DNA from: Bdellovibrionales bacterium | Lineage (GTDB): Bacteria > Bdellovibrionota > Bdellovibrionia > Bdellovibrionales > UBA1609 | Direction: 5' to 3' | Length of the DNA stretch: 32,762 bases | NCBI GenBank assembly: GCA_013216195.1 | Contig: JABSOQ010000030.1 | Location: forward strand, 1 to 32,762 | Shown: positions 1-7,855 of the stretch, piece after piece | How positions within the stretch are numbered: the stretch's first letter is position 1 | Layout of the letters: every line of letters begins with the position of its first letter | Translations under genes and position numbers: made by a program | Notes under the pieces: model-generated | The model's database searches: none | The model's input: the letters and a program-made list of their open reading frames with translations, nothing else | What the model was told of the DNA's origin: nothing

Positions 1-248
1 GGTGTGGCGAAGTGCCTCTCTTCATGAAGGAGTTCATGCATGCAGTCTCTAAGTCTGATATGTTTGTAGCTCTTGGCACCTCGGGAGTCGTATACCCGGC
101 AGCGGGTTTGGTCTCTATGGCGCCTGAGAGCTGCGACAAGGTTTTGATTAACATGGATAGCAGCGAGAACGTGTCAGCCTTTGACAAGCAGGTTATTGGC
201 CCTGCATCAAAAAAGGTGTCTGAGTTTTTTGAATCTGTGCCCCTCTGA
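1..248 (+). CDS. NAD-dependent protein deacylase (sirtuin, CobB-like), C-terminal fragment
   Basis: This is the C-terminal part of a sirtuin whose start lies off the left edge. The frame is open from base 3 and reads CGEVPLFMKEF, then MFVALGTSGVVYPAAG, then a final GPASKKVSEFFESV. In CobB-type sirtuins the matching pieces are FGEMPL, the GTS.xVYPAAG NAD-binding strand and the closing GPAS..VPEF helix. Sirtuins remove acyl groups from protein lysines, using NAD and releasing nicotinamide and O-acyl-ADP-ribose in the cytoplasm. The zinc-binding and catalytic His regions are not in the window. The GTG at base 12 shown in the ORF track is an internal valine, not a start. Family assignment is strong; substrate unknown. 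Confidence 0.88.
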   Translation, partial: CGEVPLFMKEFMHAVSKSDMFVALGTSGVVYPAAGLVSMAPESCDKVLINMDSSENVSAFDKQVIGPASKKVSEFFESVPL

Positions 249-338
249 GCCGCTTTTACACTGTAGCCTAGCACCGAGTCTTAGAGGATCTCAGCTGTGG
301 GCTCGAGCCAGAGTGAGAAATCAAATAAACTCTAGATC

Positions 339-1901
339 ATGTCGATTGAAAACTGGGTATGGCTTAAACGAGATCTTAGAGCCTCTGACAATCAAGCGCT
401 CCTAAACGCCCGCAAGAACGGCCTTTGCGGCGCTTTTTTTGTCTACGAGCCTGAATGGCTTTCTCACCCCTCGACCTCTGACATTCACCTTCAGTTCGCT
501 ACAGAAAGCTTAGCTGAACTGGAGCTTAAACTTAAAAAACTAGGCATACCACTGTTGATATTTCAGGCCGATATTGAAACTGTTCTGAGTGAGCTAAAGA
601 ACAAATGTGGCCTCAAGCGCCTCTTTTCTCATGAAGAAACCGGGCTCGCCTGGAGCTACGCGCGTGACATTGCCGTAGGAAATTGGTGCAAAGCTCATAG
701 CATCTATTGGCAAGAGTCTCGCCAATTCTCAGTTATCAGAGGCCTAAAAGACCGCAACCGCTGGAACCAAGCCAGGTCAAAAATTATCGAACGACCAACG
801 CTTGCAAAACCTGAAGCACAACAGCCCCCAAAGCTCATCAAACTCAATGGGCAAATTGATCTTAGAGAAGTTGAGTTTCGATGCTTACCCGATCTACAAG
901 CTGGGGGCCGGCAAGCAGCTGATGACCTTTTGCAGAGTTTTTTAAGTGAAAGAGGCCACAACTACAGAACTGAAATGTCATCTCCGGTGACTGCGTATGA
1001 CAGCTGCTCTCGCCTCAGCCCACACATCGCGTGGGGGACTATTTCGATAACTGAAATTACAGAGGCCCTGAGAGGGGCTCGTGCGGAGCTTCAACACTTT
1101 GATGGTGAATTTGCTAAGACTTGGCGGCAGAGCCTGAAATCTTTCGAGAGCCGGCTTTGGTGGCATTGTCATTTTATTCAAAAGCTCGAGTCTGAACCCG
1201 ATATTGAGTTTCACAACATGAACCGTGGCTTTGACGGCATGAGAGAAGAGTCTTTTAACAACGATCTGTTTGAAGCCTGGAAAGCCGGTGAAACTGGGTT
1301 TCCGATGATCGATGCCTGCATGTTGGCGCTAAAAAAGTACGGCTGGATCAACTTCAGAATGAGGGCGATGCTAATTAGTTTTGCAAGCTACCAACTCTGG
1401 CTCCACTGGAAGAAACCCTCTCAGCATTTGTCGCGTCTATTTGTAGATTTTGAACCTGGTATTCACTACTCGCAGATTCAAATGCAGTCTGGAGTCACCG
1501 GCATCAACACGGTTAGAATCTATTCGCCTACAAAGCAAGGTCTCGACAAAGACCCTGAGGGTGAGTTCATTAAGCGCATGTTGCCGGCTCTTGAGGGTTT
1601 GGATGCTTCACAAGTGCATTCCCCAGAAAAGACGCCTCCTATGATGCAAACTTTGGCTGGCTGCCGCATCGGACTCGACTACCCTGAACCAATTGTCGAT
1701 CCTAAAAAATCATACCAAGAGGCAAAGTCAAAAATTTTCTCTTGGAGGTCAAAACCAGAGGTTCGGAGCAACAGCAAAAGGGTATATCAAAAACATGGCA
1801 GCCGAAAAAACCAATTCTTCCCTTCTCAACACCGCAGAGACTTCGGCAACTGGAACAAGGACTCAGACAGTGTTAACGTCGGCATTGAATCAGATAACTA
1901 G
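339..1901 (+). CDS. Cryptochrome/photolyase family protein (deoxyribodipyrimidine photolyase-like)
   Basis: The protein has 520 residues. The N-terminal Rossmann-like antenna domain opens with WVWLKRDLRASDNQAL, matching the photolyase W..RDLR..DN motif. The FAD-binding half holds WWHCHFIQKLESEP, ETGFPMIDACM, GWINFRMRAM, DFEPGIHYSQIQMQSG and RIYSPTKQ, which are the expected helices in the right order. The family repairs UV photoproducts with blue light and reduced FAD, or acts as a light sensor. Where E. coli PhrB has NGGWQW near the inner electron-transfer Trp, this protein has HYSQIQ, so the electron path probably differs. A basic and polar tail follows residue 470. It is 12 bases upstream of a second photolyase-family gene and probably shares its transcript. 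No strong ribosome site is seen before the ATG. Photolyase versus cryptochrome function cannot be decided from sequence. Confidence 0.87.
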   Translation: MSIENWVWLKRDLRASDNQALLNARKNGLCGAFFVYEPEWLSHPSTSDIHLQFATESLAELELKLKKLGIPLLIFQADIETVLSELKNKCGLKRLFSHEETGLAWSYARDIAVGNWCKAHSIYWQESRQFSVIRGLKDRNRWNQARSKIIERPTLAKPEAQQPPKLIKLNGQIDLREVEFRCLPDLQAGGRQAADDLLQSFLSERGHNYRTEMSSPVTAYDSCSRLSPHIAWGTISITEITEALRGARAELQHFDGEFAKTWRQSLKSFESRLWWHCHFIQKLESEPDIEFHNMNRGFDGMREESFNNDLFEAWKAGETGFPMIDACMLALKKYGWINFRMRAMLISFASYQLWLHWKKPSQHLSRLFVDFEPGIHYSQIQMQSGVTGINTVRIYSPTKQGLDKDPEGEFIKRMLPALEGLDASQVHSPEKTPPMMQTLAGCRIGLDYPEPIVDPKKSYQEAKSKIFSWRSKPEVRSNSKRVYQKHGSRKNQFFPSQHRRDFGNWNKDSDSVNVGIESDN

Positions 1902-1913
1902 AGAGCCACCTAT

Positions 1914-3137
1914 ATGAAAACCCTTTATTGGTTGAGAAATGATCTTCGAATTCACGACAACAGAAGCCTCTTATTGGCGTGCTCAGATTCAACTCATCTC
2001 GACCTCATCTTTTGCCAAAACAAGTCACTTAAACAAGCTGGCCCAGCTCGCAGAAATTACACCTACCAAACTCTGTTAGCTCTACAAGAAAGTCTTGGTA
2101 ATCTCGGACAACACCTTCACCTACACTCTGAATCAATTTTGCATTTCTTGAATCAAAACTCACAGTTCGACCGTATCATTTGCACTGCCAGCTACAATAG
2201 TATCGGCCGAGCTGAAGAGGCCGAGATCGAAGGTTGGTGCCGCCAAAATGGCAAGGCATTCGAAACCGTTGACCAATTGCCGCTTTATCTAAAACGACAA
2301 TTGCCATTCGAAATTGGCAAATTGAAGTCGTTCACTCCCTTTAGAAAAAAGATTGAGGCAGGCCCAGGCCCTGAGGAGTGTGTACCCACGCCTGAGCAGC
2401 TTCCACCACCTCAGCTGCCTGAGCAAATGAACTTTGATCTTCAAAGTGAGCCTGTAGAAAACCACGAAGCCGGTGAACTCGCAGGCTTTCAGAGACTCGA
2501 TCATTACCTCTGGGGTAGCCAGGCCGCACTAACATACAAACAAACACGCAATGGTATGATTGAGTTTGATGACTCTACAAAGCTTTCGCCTTTTCTCGCT
2601 CTAGGCAGCCTGTCTCCACGCCTAGTCTATCATCGCCTAAAGAAATTCGAAGCAGAGGTTACAGAAAACGAGTCGACTTACTGGATCTATTTTGAGTTGC
2701 TGTGGAGAGACTTTTTTAAGTTTTATGCATTGAAACACGGGCCCGCTCTTTTCTCATTAAGAGGGCCCAAAGATCGAGAGCTCGATTGGACCCAAGACCT
2801 AGAGAGAAACCGTCATTGGCACAAGTGGAGCAAGGGCAAAACGGGGCAAGACTTCGTTGATGCCAATATGAGGGAGCTTTATCAAACAGGCTGGATGTCT
2901 AACCGTGGACGTCAGAATGTGGCCAGCTATTGGGCAAAGCATATCTACTGCGACTGGCGGCTCGGAGCTCGCTGGTTCGAAAAACAACTGATCGATTATG
3001 ACACCGAAAGCAATTGGGGCAACTGGGCCTACAATTCTGGTGTTGGCCCCGACCCTCGCGATCGAAAATTCGATCTCGATCGGCAGGCTGAAATGTATGA
3101 CGCCGATCGAAGCTACAGAGATCTGTTTTTAAAGTGA
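1914..3137 (+). CDS. DASH-family cryptochrome
   Basis: The protein has 407 residues. It begins with LYWLRNDLRIHDNRSLL and carries the DASH hallmarks FELLWRDFFKFYALKHG, DFVDANMRELYQTGWMSN, RGRQNVASYWAK, DWRLGARWFE and YDTESNWGNW. Cry-DASH proteins bind FAD plus a folate antenna and repair cyclobutane dimers, mainly in single-stranded DNA; some are also light sensors. The N, G and W around SNWGNWAYNSGVG keep the flavin-proximal Trp position typical of the subfamily. The protein stops soon after the helix that normally precedes the C-terminal tail, so it is slightly shorter than many members. It lies 12 bases after the preceding photolyase gene and just before the DUF429 gene, suggesting a light and DNA-repair operon. 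Confidence 0.93.
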   Translation: MKTLYWLRNDLRIHDNRSLLLACSDSTHLDLIFCQNKSLKQAGPARRNYTYQTLLALQESLGNLGQHLHLHSESILHFLNQNSQFDRIICTASYNSIGRAEEAEIEGWCRQNGKAFETVDQLPLYLKRQLPFEIGKLKSFTPFRKKIEAGPGPEECVPTPEQLPPPQLPEQMNFDLQSEPVENHEAGELAGFQRLDHYLWGSQAALTYKQTRNGMIEFDDSTKLSPFLALGSLSPRLVYHRLKKFEAEVTENESTYWIYFELLWRDFFKFYALKHGPALFSLRGPKDRELDWTQDLERNRHWHKWSKGKTGQDFVDANMRELYQTGWMSNRGRQNVASYWAKHIYCDWRLGARWFEKQLIDYDTESNWGNWAYNSGVGPDPRDRKFDLDRQAEMYDADRSYRDLFLK

Positions 3138-3171
3138 TCGTGGCAAACCTGAAGACTCGCACATATAGGCG

Positions 3172-4056
3172 GTGCACTTGAAACTTGAAGATGTCGACGT
3201 CATCGTGGGTGTTGATCAAACAGGTGCTGTTAAACCAAATGGCAAGGCCAAAACCCTGCCTACAGCGGTTTTACCGAGACGGGCCGACGGCAGCTGGACA
3301 CTCAAGTGCACCTCTAATAAAAAAGCACTCGGTCTTGAGAGCTTACAAATAGACAAGCTCACCGAACTATTAGCGCGACATGGCCACGACTTGCATAAAT
3401 CTCGCACCCTAGTCGTTGTCGACTCTGTGATCGGCTTGCCTGGCGAGCTTCAGAAGTCAGACGATGCTGAAGCTGAATTGAGATCAATAATGAAAAGGGC
3501 TGCCAAAAGGCCAAAATACGGGGCCAAAGAGGCTGAGGTTTTCTTCAACCAAATCTTGCAGACTCACTACAATGGCTCAGATGAGTACCCCAAACGTTCG
3601 GTCGAACAAAAGCTCAGAGCCAACTCTGTCTTTCGATCACGCCCTTATCAAAAGAACATTCAAACCGGCACCTACAGAATTTGGAAAGATCTGACCACAC
3701 CATTAGTGCCAACTGGCTCAGTCTGCAAAACCACACTTGAGCAAATTGAACTTTGGCCCTTTACAAAGGCTAGGAAGCCTAAAGTCGGCAGGCCAGTCAT
3801 AATCGAAGGCTATCCAAGCTTAGCCTGGCGCCTGCTGAATCAAACAACTCGAGGCAAACCATTGCAATTGCCTAAAGCGGTCTCAGCTGGGGTTAAGAAC
3901 TATAAAAGTTTGAATCAAGTCTCTGCTGATCACCAAGACGCAGCCATGCTGTGCTTGTTTGCCTGGAGCCTGCTTGTGGAGGCCAAATTTAGTAAGCCAA
4001 AACAATTGAGCCTAGAGGGAGACATTCTCGGTTCTCACTTGGTAAAAGCTGATTAA
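3172..4056 (+). CDS. DUF429 family protein, predicted RNase H-like nuclease
   Basis: The protein has 294 residues from a GTG start. VIVGVDQTGAV at the N-terminus, VVVDSVIGLPG near residue 105, a middle PYQKNIQTGTYRIW segment, EGYPSLAWRL near 220 and DHQDAAMLCLFAW at the end match the DUF429 pattern. This is an RNase H-like fold with conserved acidic residues in the first strand (GVD), in VVVD, and in the C-terminal D..DA helix. DUF429 members are predicted nucleases of unknown substrate. It follows the Cry-DASH gene by 34 bases, so a DNA-metabolism role fits but is inferred. Its stop overlaps the convergent gene's stop by three bases within TTAA. The start could be a few codons different because no clear Shine-Dalgarno precedes the GTG. 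Confidence 0.75.
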   Translation: MHLKLEDVDVIVGVDQTGAVKPNGKAKTLPTAVLPRRADGSWTLKCTSNKKALGLESLQIDKLTELLARHGHDLHKSRTLVVVDSVIGLPGELQKSDDAEAELRSIMKRAAKRPKYGAKEAEVFFNQILQTHYNGSDEYPKRSVEQKLRANSVFRSRPYQKNIQTGTYRIWKDLTTPLVPTGSVCKTTLEQIELWPFTKARKPKVGRPVIIEGYPSLAWRLLNQTTRGKPLQLPKAVSAGVKNYKSLNQVSADHQDAAMLCLFAWSLLVEAKFSKPKQLSLEGDILGSHLVKAD

Positions 4057-4775
4057 AACATACCCATTCCACCGCCAGAGCCAGAAGAACTGGGTTTAGG
4101 CAAAAAAGCCCTGGCCTCGTCGTTCATGGGCTTCGCCTCTGAGGGTTCAATCTTTTGCTTTACCCCGGTCACAAGCTGGGTCATTTGCATGTCGTAGTTG
4201 TGTTTCATCTTCTGGCCTGACGACTTCAAGCGAACAAGCCCCATAGGCTTTGAATCATGATGGATCCAAAAGTCAACAGTCTGGCCCGCTCTCTCGATTC
4301 GGTAATGGTCGGCTGTGACTTCACCTGCCGGCACTTTAACTTTTTCAGAGGCTACGAAATGGCGCTTCAACTGATCTTTCGATGTCATCAGAAACTGACT
4401 CACTTGAACGCCATCGAAGCCCCTCAGGTACTCTGGGTCTAACTTTCGGGCTTTGAACTTCTCGGCATAGACATAGCCATCGTTCACATTGATCTGACCA
4501 GAGCCAGACTGCCCGAGGTGGAACTGTTGCCACAATTCGATTGGTAGTAATTGACCTGGAGATCTAAAAAAGATCTCAATTGCCTTTTGATTGGTGCCGG
4601 GTGCTTTGGCAAAGTAAAGCGCGACTTCAGTGGTGGCGCCACCAATTTTCATTGTGTACTGTGCACCTGCACCTGCGGGTGTCACGACATCGTCAAGTTT
4701 TCCGGCGATTTGAGAATGTGCAGCAAAACTCAGAAGAGAAGCGGCAATAAGCCAACTCACCCCAAGCCGAGACAT
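4053..4775 (-). CDS. Secreted protein of unknown function with Gly/Ser/Met-rich tail
   Basis: About 240 residues. The start SRLGVSWLIAASLLSFAAHSQ is a Sec signal peptide with a likely cut after AHS. The body is predicted beta-rich, with TADHYRIERAGQTVDFWIHHD and MGLVRLKSSGQKMKHNYDMQMT, a pattern like periplasmic proteins that carry outer-membrane-lipid-binding or DUF3108-like folds; I do not assign a family. It ends in a flexible SSSGSGGGMGMF tail. I take the ATG at 4775 as start; the ORF track adds a TTG one codon upstream. The ATG shares one base with the stop of the preceding gene (TGATG), so the two genes are translationally coupled and probably work together in the periplasm. Confidence 0.7.
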   Translation of the reverse strand: MSRLGVSWLIAASLLSFAAHSQIAGKLDDVVTPAGAGAQYTMKIGGATTEVALYFAKAPGTNQKAIEIFFRSPGQLLPIELWQQFHLGQSGSGQINVNDGYVYAEKFKARKLDPEYLRGFDGVQVSQFLMTSKDQLKRHFVASEKVKVPAGEVTADHYRIERAGQTVDFWIHHDSKPMGLVRLKSSGQKMKHNYDMQMTQLVTGVKQKIEPSEAKPMNDEARAFLPKPSSSGSGGGMGMF

Positions 4776-5089
4776 CAATGATCTTCTTCTTTGAGGAGCT
4801 TTTGCAAAGCATCGTTGCGTTTCTCAAACGACTTTTTGTACTCCTCAAGAACTTTCATCATTTCAGCCATCTGCTCTTCGCTAATCTGCGGCTGTTGACC
4901 AGCCGAGCTAGGCGATCTTGCACTGAGCTCACTCAAAGACTTCAGCTGCTCTGGAGTCAGGTTCATACTGCCTCCTGTGCCGAATGACTTGTTGTTCATA
5001 TTCGTAGACTTGAGCCCCTCAGCAGAAAGCGTTGAAGCAAAAACCAAACTTGCGACTATTGATAGGAACCTGATTGTTTTCATATTCAT
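4775..5089 (-). CDS. Small secreted protein of unknown function
   Basis: 104 residues. The N-terminus MNMKTIRFLSIVASLVFASTLSAEG is a clear signal peptide with cleavage expected after LSA. The mature part is short, has a low-complexity NMNNKSFGTGGSMN stretch, then a helical charged segment LTPEQLKSLSEL and a predicted amphipathic helix EEQMAEMMKVLEEYKKSFEKRNDALQKLLKEE. The arrangement suggests a small periplasmic helical partner protein. It is the first gene of a two-gene operon and its TGA overlaps the ATG of the next gene, so the pair is likely coexpressed and may interact. I do not recognise the family. Confidence 0.65.
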   Translation of the reverse strand: MNMKTIRFLSIVASLVFASTLSAEGLKSTNMNNKSFGTGGSMNLTPEQLKSLSELSARSPSSAGQQPQISEEQMAEMMKVLEEYKKSFEKRNDALQKLLKEEDH

Positions 5090-5220
5090 CTTATCGGCTA
5101 GACCCCTGAATCAGAACAGTGTCTTGAAGCTAAATTTGGGGTCTCAGCTTGAGACTGTCTCCAAGTTTCTGTAATCTCACAGCTATCAACTATCAATTTG
5201 AGAAAGAGAGCCAAACCTCT

Positions 5221-5874
5221 ATGTGCTATTCAGTGATGATAAAGCAATCTGTAAACGCTTACGGTGCCCGCATGCAGATCTCATCTCGAACACAGGCTGT
5301 AGAGGAGCAACTTGAAATGCAAGTTTACCCGCATGGGGGCTTTCCGGTCGTCACCCAAAAGGCCGAGAGAAAAATCGAGATGATGAGGTACTCTCTAGTT
5401 CCGAGGTGGTCAAAGGTTGAAAAGCCAAAGTTTGCCACCTACAACGCGAGAATTGAATCAATGCCAGAGAAGCCAACCTGGGCAAAACCCTTAACCGAAA
5501 ACAGGTGCCTCGTCGCTTTCAATGGTTTTTTTGAGTCTTGCTACGAAGGCACACATGAGGGCCAGGTCGTTAGGTTCTTTGCACCTGAAGAAAAGCTCTT
5601 AGTCGCTGCGGGGGTCTATGAAACCTGGGTCAACAAAGAGTCTGGAGAGCTGATAGACAGCTTTGCAATTATCACCACTGAACCAAACGAATTCATTAAA
5701 CAAACAGGTCATGACCGATCTCCGCTATTTCTGCCCGACAGCACATGGGAGTCATGGCTTGAGCCTCGAGAACGCACGGCTACAGACTGGCAGCAATACT
5801 TGCAAGAGAGTCATACAACACCTGAGCTGCAGGTCGAAGCAGTCCGGCCGCTTAAAGCCTGTAAAAAGAAATGA
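5221..5874 (+). CDS. SRAP domain protein (YedK/HMCES-type abasic-site sensor)
   Basis: 217 residues from the ATG at 5221. The ORF track starts 24 codons early. The correct start is fixed by biology: SRAP proteins need Cys at position 2, exposed by Met removal, and the codons ATG TGC give MCYS here. YedK/HMCES uses Cys2 to form a thiazolidine crosslink with abasic sites in single-stranded DNA, shielding them from cleavage. The other active-site residues known in YedK can be placed: Asn in YNARIES, Glu in NGFFES, His in TGHDRSPLF. The family motif GWFEW is here GFFES, and the usual NxAP segment after the first strand is replaced, so this is a divergent member. It sits near two photolyases but on its own transcript. 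It converges on a membrane-protein gene with only 10 bases between stops. Confidence 0.86.
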   Translation: MCYSVMIKQSVNAYGARMQISSRTQAVEEQLEMQVYPHGGFPVVTQKAERKIEMMRYSLVPRWSKVEKPKFATYNARIESMPEKPTWAKPLTENRCLVAFNGFFESCYEGTHEGQVVRFFAPEEKLLVAAGVYETWVNKESGELIDSFAIITTEPNEFIKQTGHDRSPLFLPDSTWESWLEPRERTATDWQQYLQESHTTPELQVEAVRPLKACKKK

Positions 5875-5884
5875 TCGAAATCGA

Positions 5885-6289
5885 TTAGCTCAGCATTGTG
5901 ATGGGCTTCATAAAGAAGTCGCTGAACAAGATCACTAGGGTAAGAGTACCGAGAACAATCAAAAACGTGAACAGAAGCATCATCAAAACGAGAGCGTTGC
6001 TGACCCTCTCAAGGTTAGTGACCGACTCATTCTCGAGGTACAGTTTTATGATGTCATTAAGACCATTCAACCGAAACGCAGTGAAGAGCATGGCCCCACC
6101 ACCAATCACCGTTTGAGCCAATGAACCTTTAAAATCAAAGATCAAAATGACGAATAGATAGATGGCGAAAGAGAGCAGAAAACCCATTAAGAAACGGCTA
6201 ATTTTCAATAGCGTCTTTAGGTTTTCAAACACGGGCTTTGAAGTAAACCTAGGAATTTTGCGGCGATTTGGCTGGTCTCGTCTTTCCAT
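5885..6289 (-). CDS. Small membrane protein of unknown function
   Basis: 134 residues. A basic N-terminus (MERRDQPNRRKIPRF) is followed by about three hydrophobic segments: FLMGFLLSFAIYLFVILIF (about 34-52), a weaker QTVIGGGAMLFTAFRL (about 59-74), and ALVLMMLLFTFLIVLGTLTLVILF (about 98-121). Between the last two lies a soluble loop DIIKLYLENESVTNLERVSN. Positive residues before the first segment favour a cytoplasmic N-terminus. No catalytic motif or family signature is visible. It is alone on its transcript and converges on the SRAP gene. Confidence 0.6.
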   Translation of the reverse strand: MERRDQPNRRKIPRFTSKPVFENLKTLLKISRFLMGFLLSFAIYLFVILIFDFKGSLAQTVIGGGAMLFTAFRLNGLNDIIKLYLENESVTNLERVSNALVLMMLLFTFLIVLGTLTLVILFSDFFMKPITMLS

Positions 6290-6527
6290 CTTGATCTCAT
6301 GATGACCAAATCTAGCTAGGCTGGCAAAGTCTTTTTATATCAACAGCTTAGCAGAGCTGATGCAGCCTTAATATCTAGACTTCAAGCCAGATGAAAGCAC
6401 CCAGCTACAGAGACCGAATCACCCCAAAAAAAGCTCATTTAAAGTTGTGGAACAGATTTCGCACACCCTATTTGTCTTTAAGAAACAAGACCTCAGATCG
6501 ATCAAAAGGAAGCTTGAGACTGCTCTC

Positions 6528-7628
6528 ATGAAATTATTTGCATATAGTGCCATCATTTTACTGATTTCAGCCGCAAACTCCGTGTTGGCAGCTGGCTTAA
6601 TCAGTCGAGACCAGCTCGAAAACACTGAGTACCCAACCGTCATTGAAGCAATGATCGAGCAAGTTCGGTCAAACTACCAACAGGCCTCTGACTCCCCTGC
6701 CGACTTTGACATCACTCAACTTGAGGGTCTGGTTGGCAAGCGAGCCCTGGTGCCAATGACCTCTACCCACCTGGGGCAACCAAATGTCGACTTTTACAAT
6801 TTCTACCTAAAAGCGCTCGAGGCTTACCAAAAAGGGCTAGTCACATGGAAGCCGAGAAAAAAGCTCTATCAGTTGGGCTCTGATGGTTCTGGCTTTCTAT
6901 TTGGCAAAGACAAGCCTGGCAAAGCCGTGGTTATTGGCGACAAGCTGTACCTGCATGATGGAAACACAAAATTTTTAACCTCTTGGTTCTTTGGAGCCAG
7001 CCAGTACTGGGTCACAGTCACAGGCTACTACCCCGATCGATCTATTGAAGACCAAGACTTCATCGAGCAGTTGCAGGCTGAAGGCAAGATATTGTTGCTG
7101 AATGCAAGAGGCGAGAAAGTTCATGCTCCCCCATCTGTCGACAAAGTCGAAGACATTCCAAATCGTGCTTTCATTCTGGCTCACCGTCTATCGGTTCAAA
7201 TACCAGCTTTGTTGGACCCAAATTTTGCGATGAACAAAGAGTTTTTCAGCACATTCAAAGATCAGCTTCAATACAAAGGAAGCCCAAACTTTGAATCAAC
7301 GATTTTTGCGAAAGTAAACGGAGACCCAAGTTTCTTAGAGGTTTTGCTCTCAATTGCTGCAGAAGTTGGAGGTTACCGGCCACCACAAGAGATTCACCTA
7401 TACGAACCAAAGAAAAGGCACACTGAATATCTTATGGACTGCATTCTTCGCGGTTTAGCAGAAGACCACCCAGCCTCGAGCCGTTTAGCCAGCTTGACGC
7501 AAGTGCCTTTAATCACTCGACACGGCCTCTACCCAGACGAGGCCAGCATGACCGATTTTTTAAAAAACCACTTAAAGCGGCAAACACGTTACGAAAATTT
7601 CAGTTGCAGTGAAGAAATCGACAAATAA
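6528..7628 (+). CDS. Secreted protein of unknown function
   Basis: About 366 residues from the ATG at 6528, chosen because MKLFAYSAIILLISAANSVLAAG is then a normal signal peptide. The ORF track's GTG at 6447 would put 27 charged residues before it and has no good ribosome site. An AAGGA lies about 15 bases before the ATG, which is far. The mature protein is soluble and acidic to neutral, with no transmembrane segment; stretches such as WKPRKKLYQLGSDGSGFLFG and GYYPDRSIEDQDFIEQLQ give no family match I can name. Two Cys near the C-terminus (MDCILRG, NFSCSEE) could form a disulfide. It stands alone and ends at a repeat and terminator region. Confidence 0.68.
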   Translation: MKLFAYSAIILLISAANSVLAAGLISRDQLENTEYPTVIEAMIEQVRSNYQQASDSPADFDITQLEGLVGKRALVPMTSTHLGQPNVDFYNFYLKALEAYQKGLVTWKPRKKLYQLGSDGSGFLFGKDKPGKAVVIGDKLYLHDGNTKFLTSWFFGASQYWVTVTGYYPDRSIEDQDFIEQLQAEGKILLLNARGEKVHAPPSVDKVEDIPNRAFILAHRLSVQIPALLDPNFAMNKEFFSTFKDQLQYKGSPNFESTIFAKVNGDPSFLEVLLSIAAEVGGYRPPQEIHLYEPKKRHTEYLMDCILRGLAEDHPASSRLASLTQVPLITRHGLYPDEASMTDFLKNHLKRQTRYENFSCSEEIDK

Positions 7629-7685
7629 CACAGTAACTTTTAACCCCATTGAGTTTGCTCAACTGCGGGCTTAACTCATAGGCCC

Positions 7686-7767
7686 GATTGTCAGATTGTC
7701 AGATTGTCAGATTGTCAGATTGTCAGATTGTCAGATTGTCAGATTGTCAGATTGTCAGATTGTCAGA
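7686..7767. repeat. Perfect 8-bp tandem repeat, 10 copies
   Basis: The unit GATTGTCA is repeated ten times without any mismatch from 7686 to 7765, followed by a partial unit GA. It is intergenic, 57 bases after the stop of the secreted-protein gene and about 30 bases before a strong terminator hairpin. There are no spacers, so it is not a CRISPR array. The unit length is not a multiple of three and no reading frame uses it. Confidence 0.97.
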
Positions 7768-7799
7768 CTCTGGGCGATTTGAACAGGGTTTGACCACAA

Positions 7800-7829
7800 A
7801 AAAACGAGCTCAGTGCAGAGCTCGTTTTT
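7800..7829. terminator. Bidirectional Rho-independent terminator
   Basis: Perfect 12-bp stem (AAAAACGAGCTC with GAGCTCGTTTTT) around a 6-base loop AGTGCA. The A and T runs at the two ends give a U-tract on either strand. It lies between two convergent genes, so it can end both transcripts. Confidence 0.92.
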
Positions 7830-7855
7830 AATAAAATTCAAGGGTAACGCTTGAA

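Noticed and set aside
6447-6527. N-terminal extension of the secreted protein at 6528
   Set aside because: It would place a charged segment before a good signal peptide and has no ribosome site at the GTG.
7686-7767. CRISPR-like repeat array
   Set aside because: Units are 8 bp and contiguous, with no spacers and no cas genes nearby; it is a simple tandem repeat.
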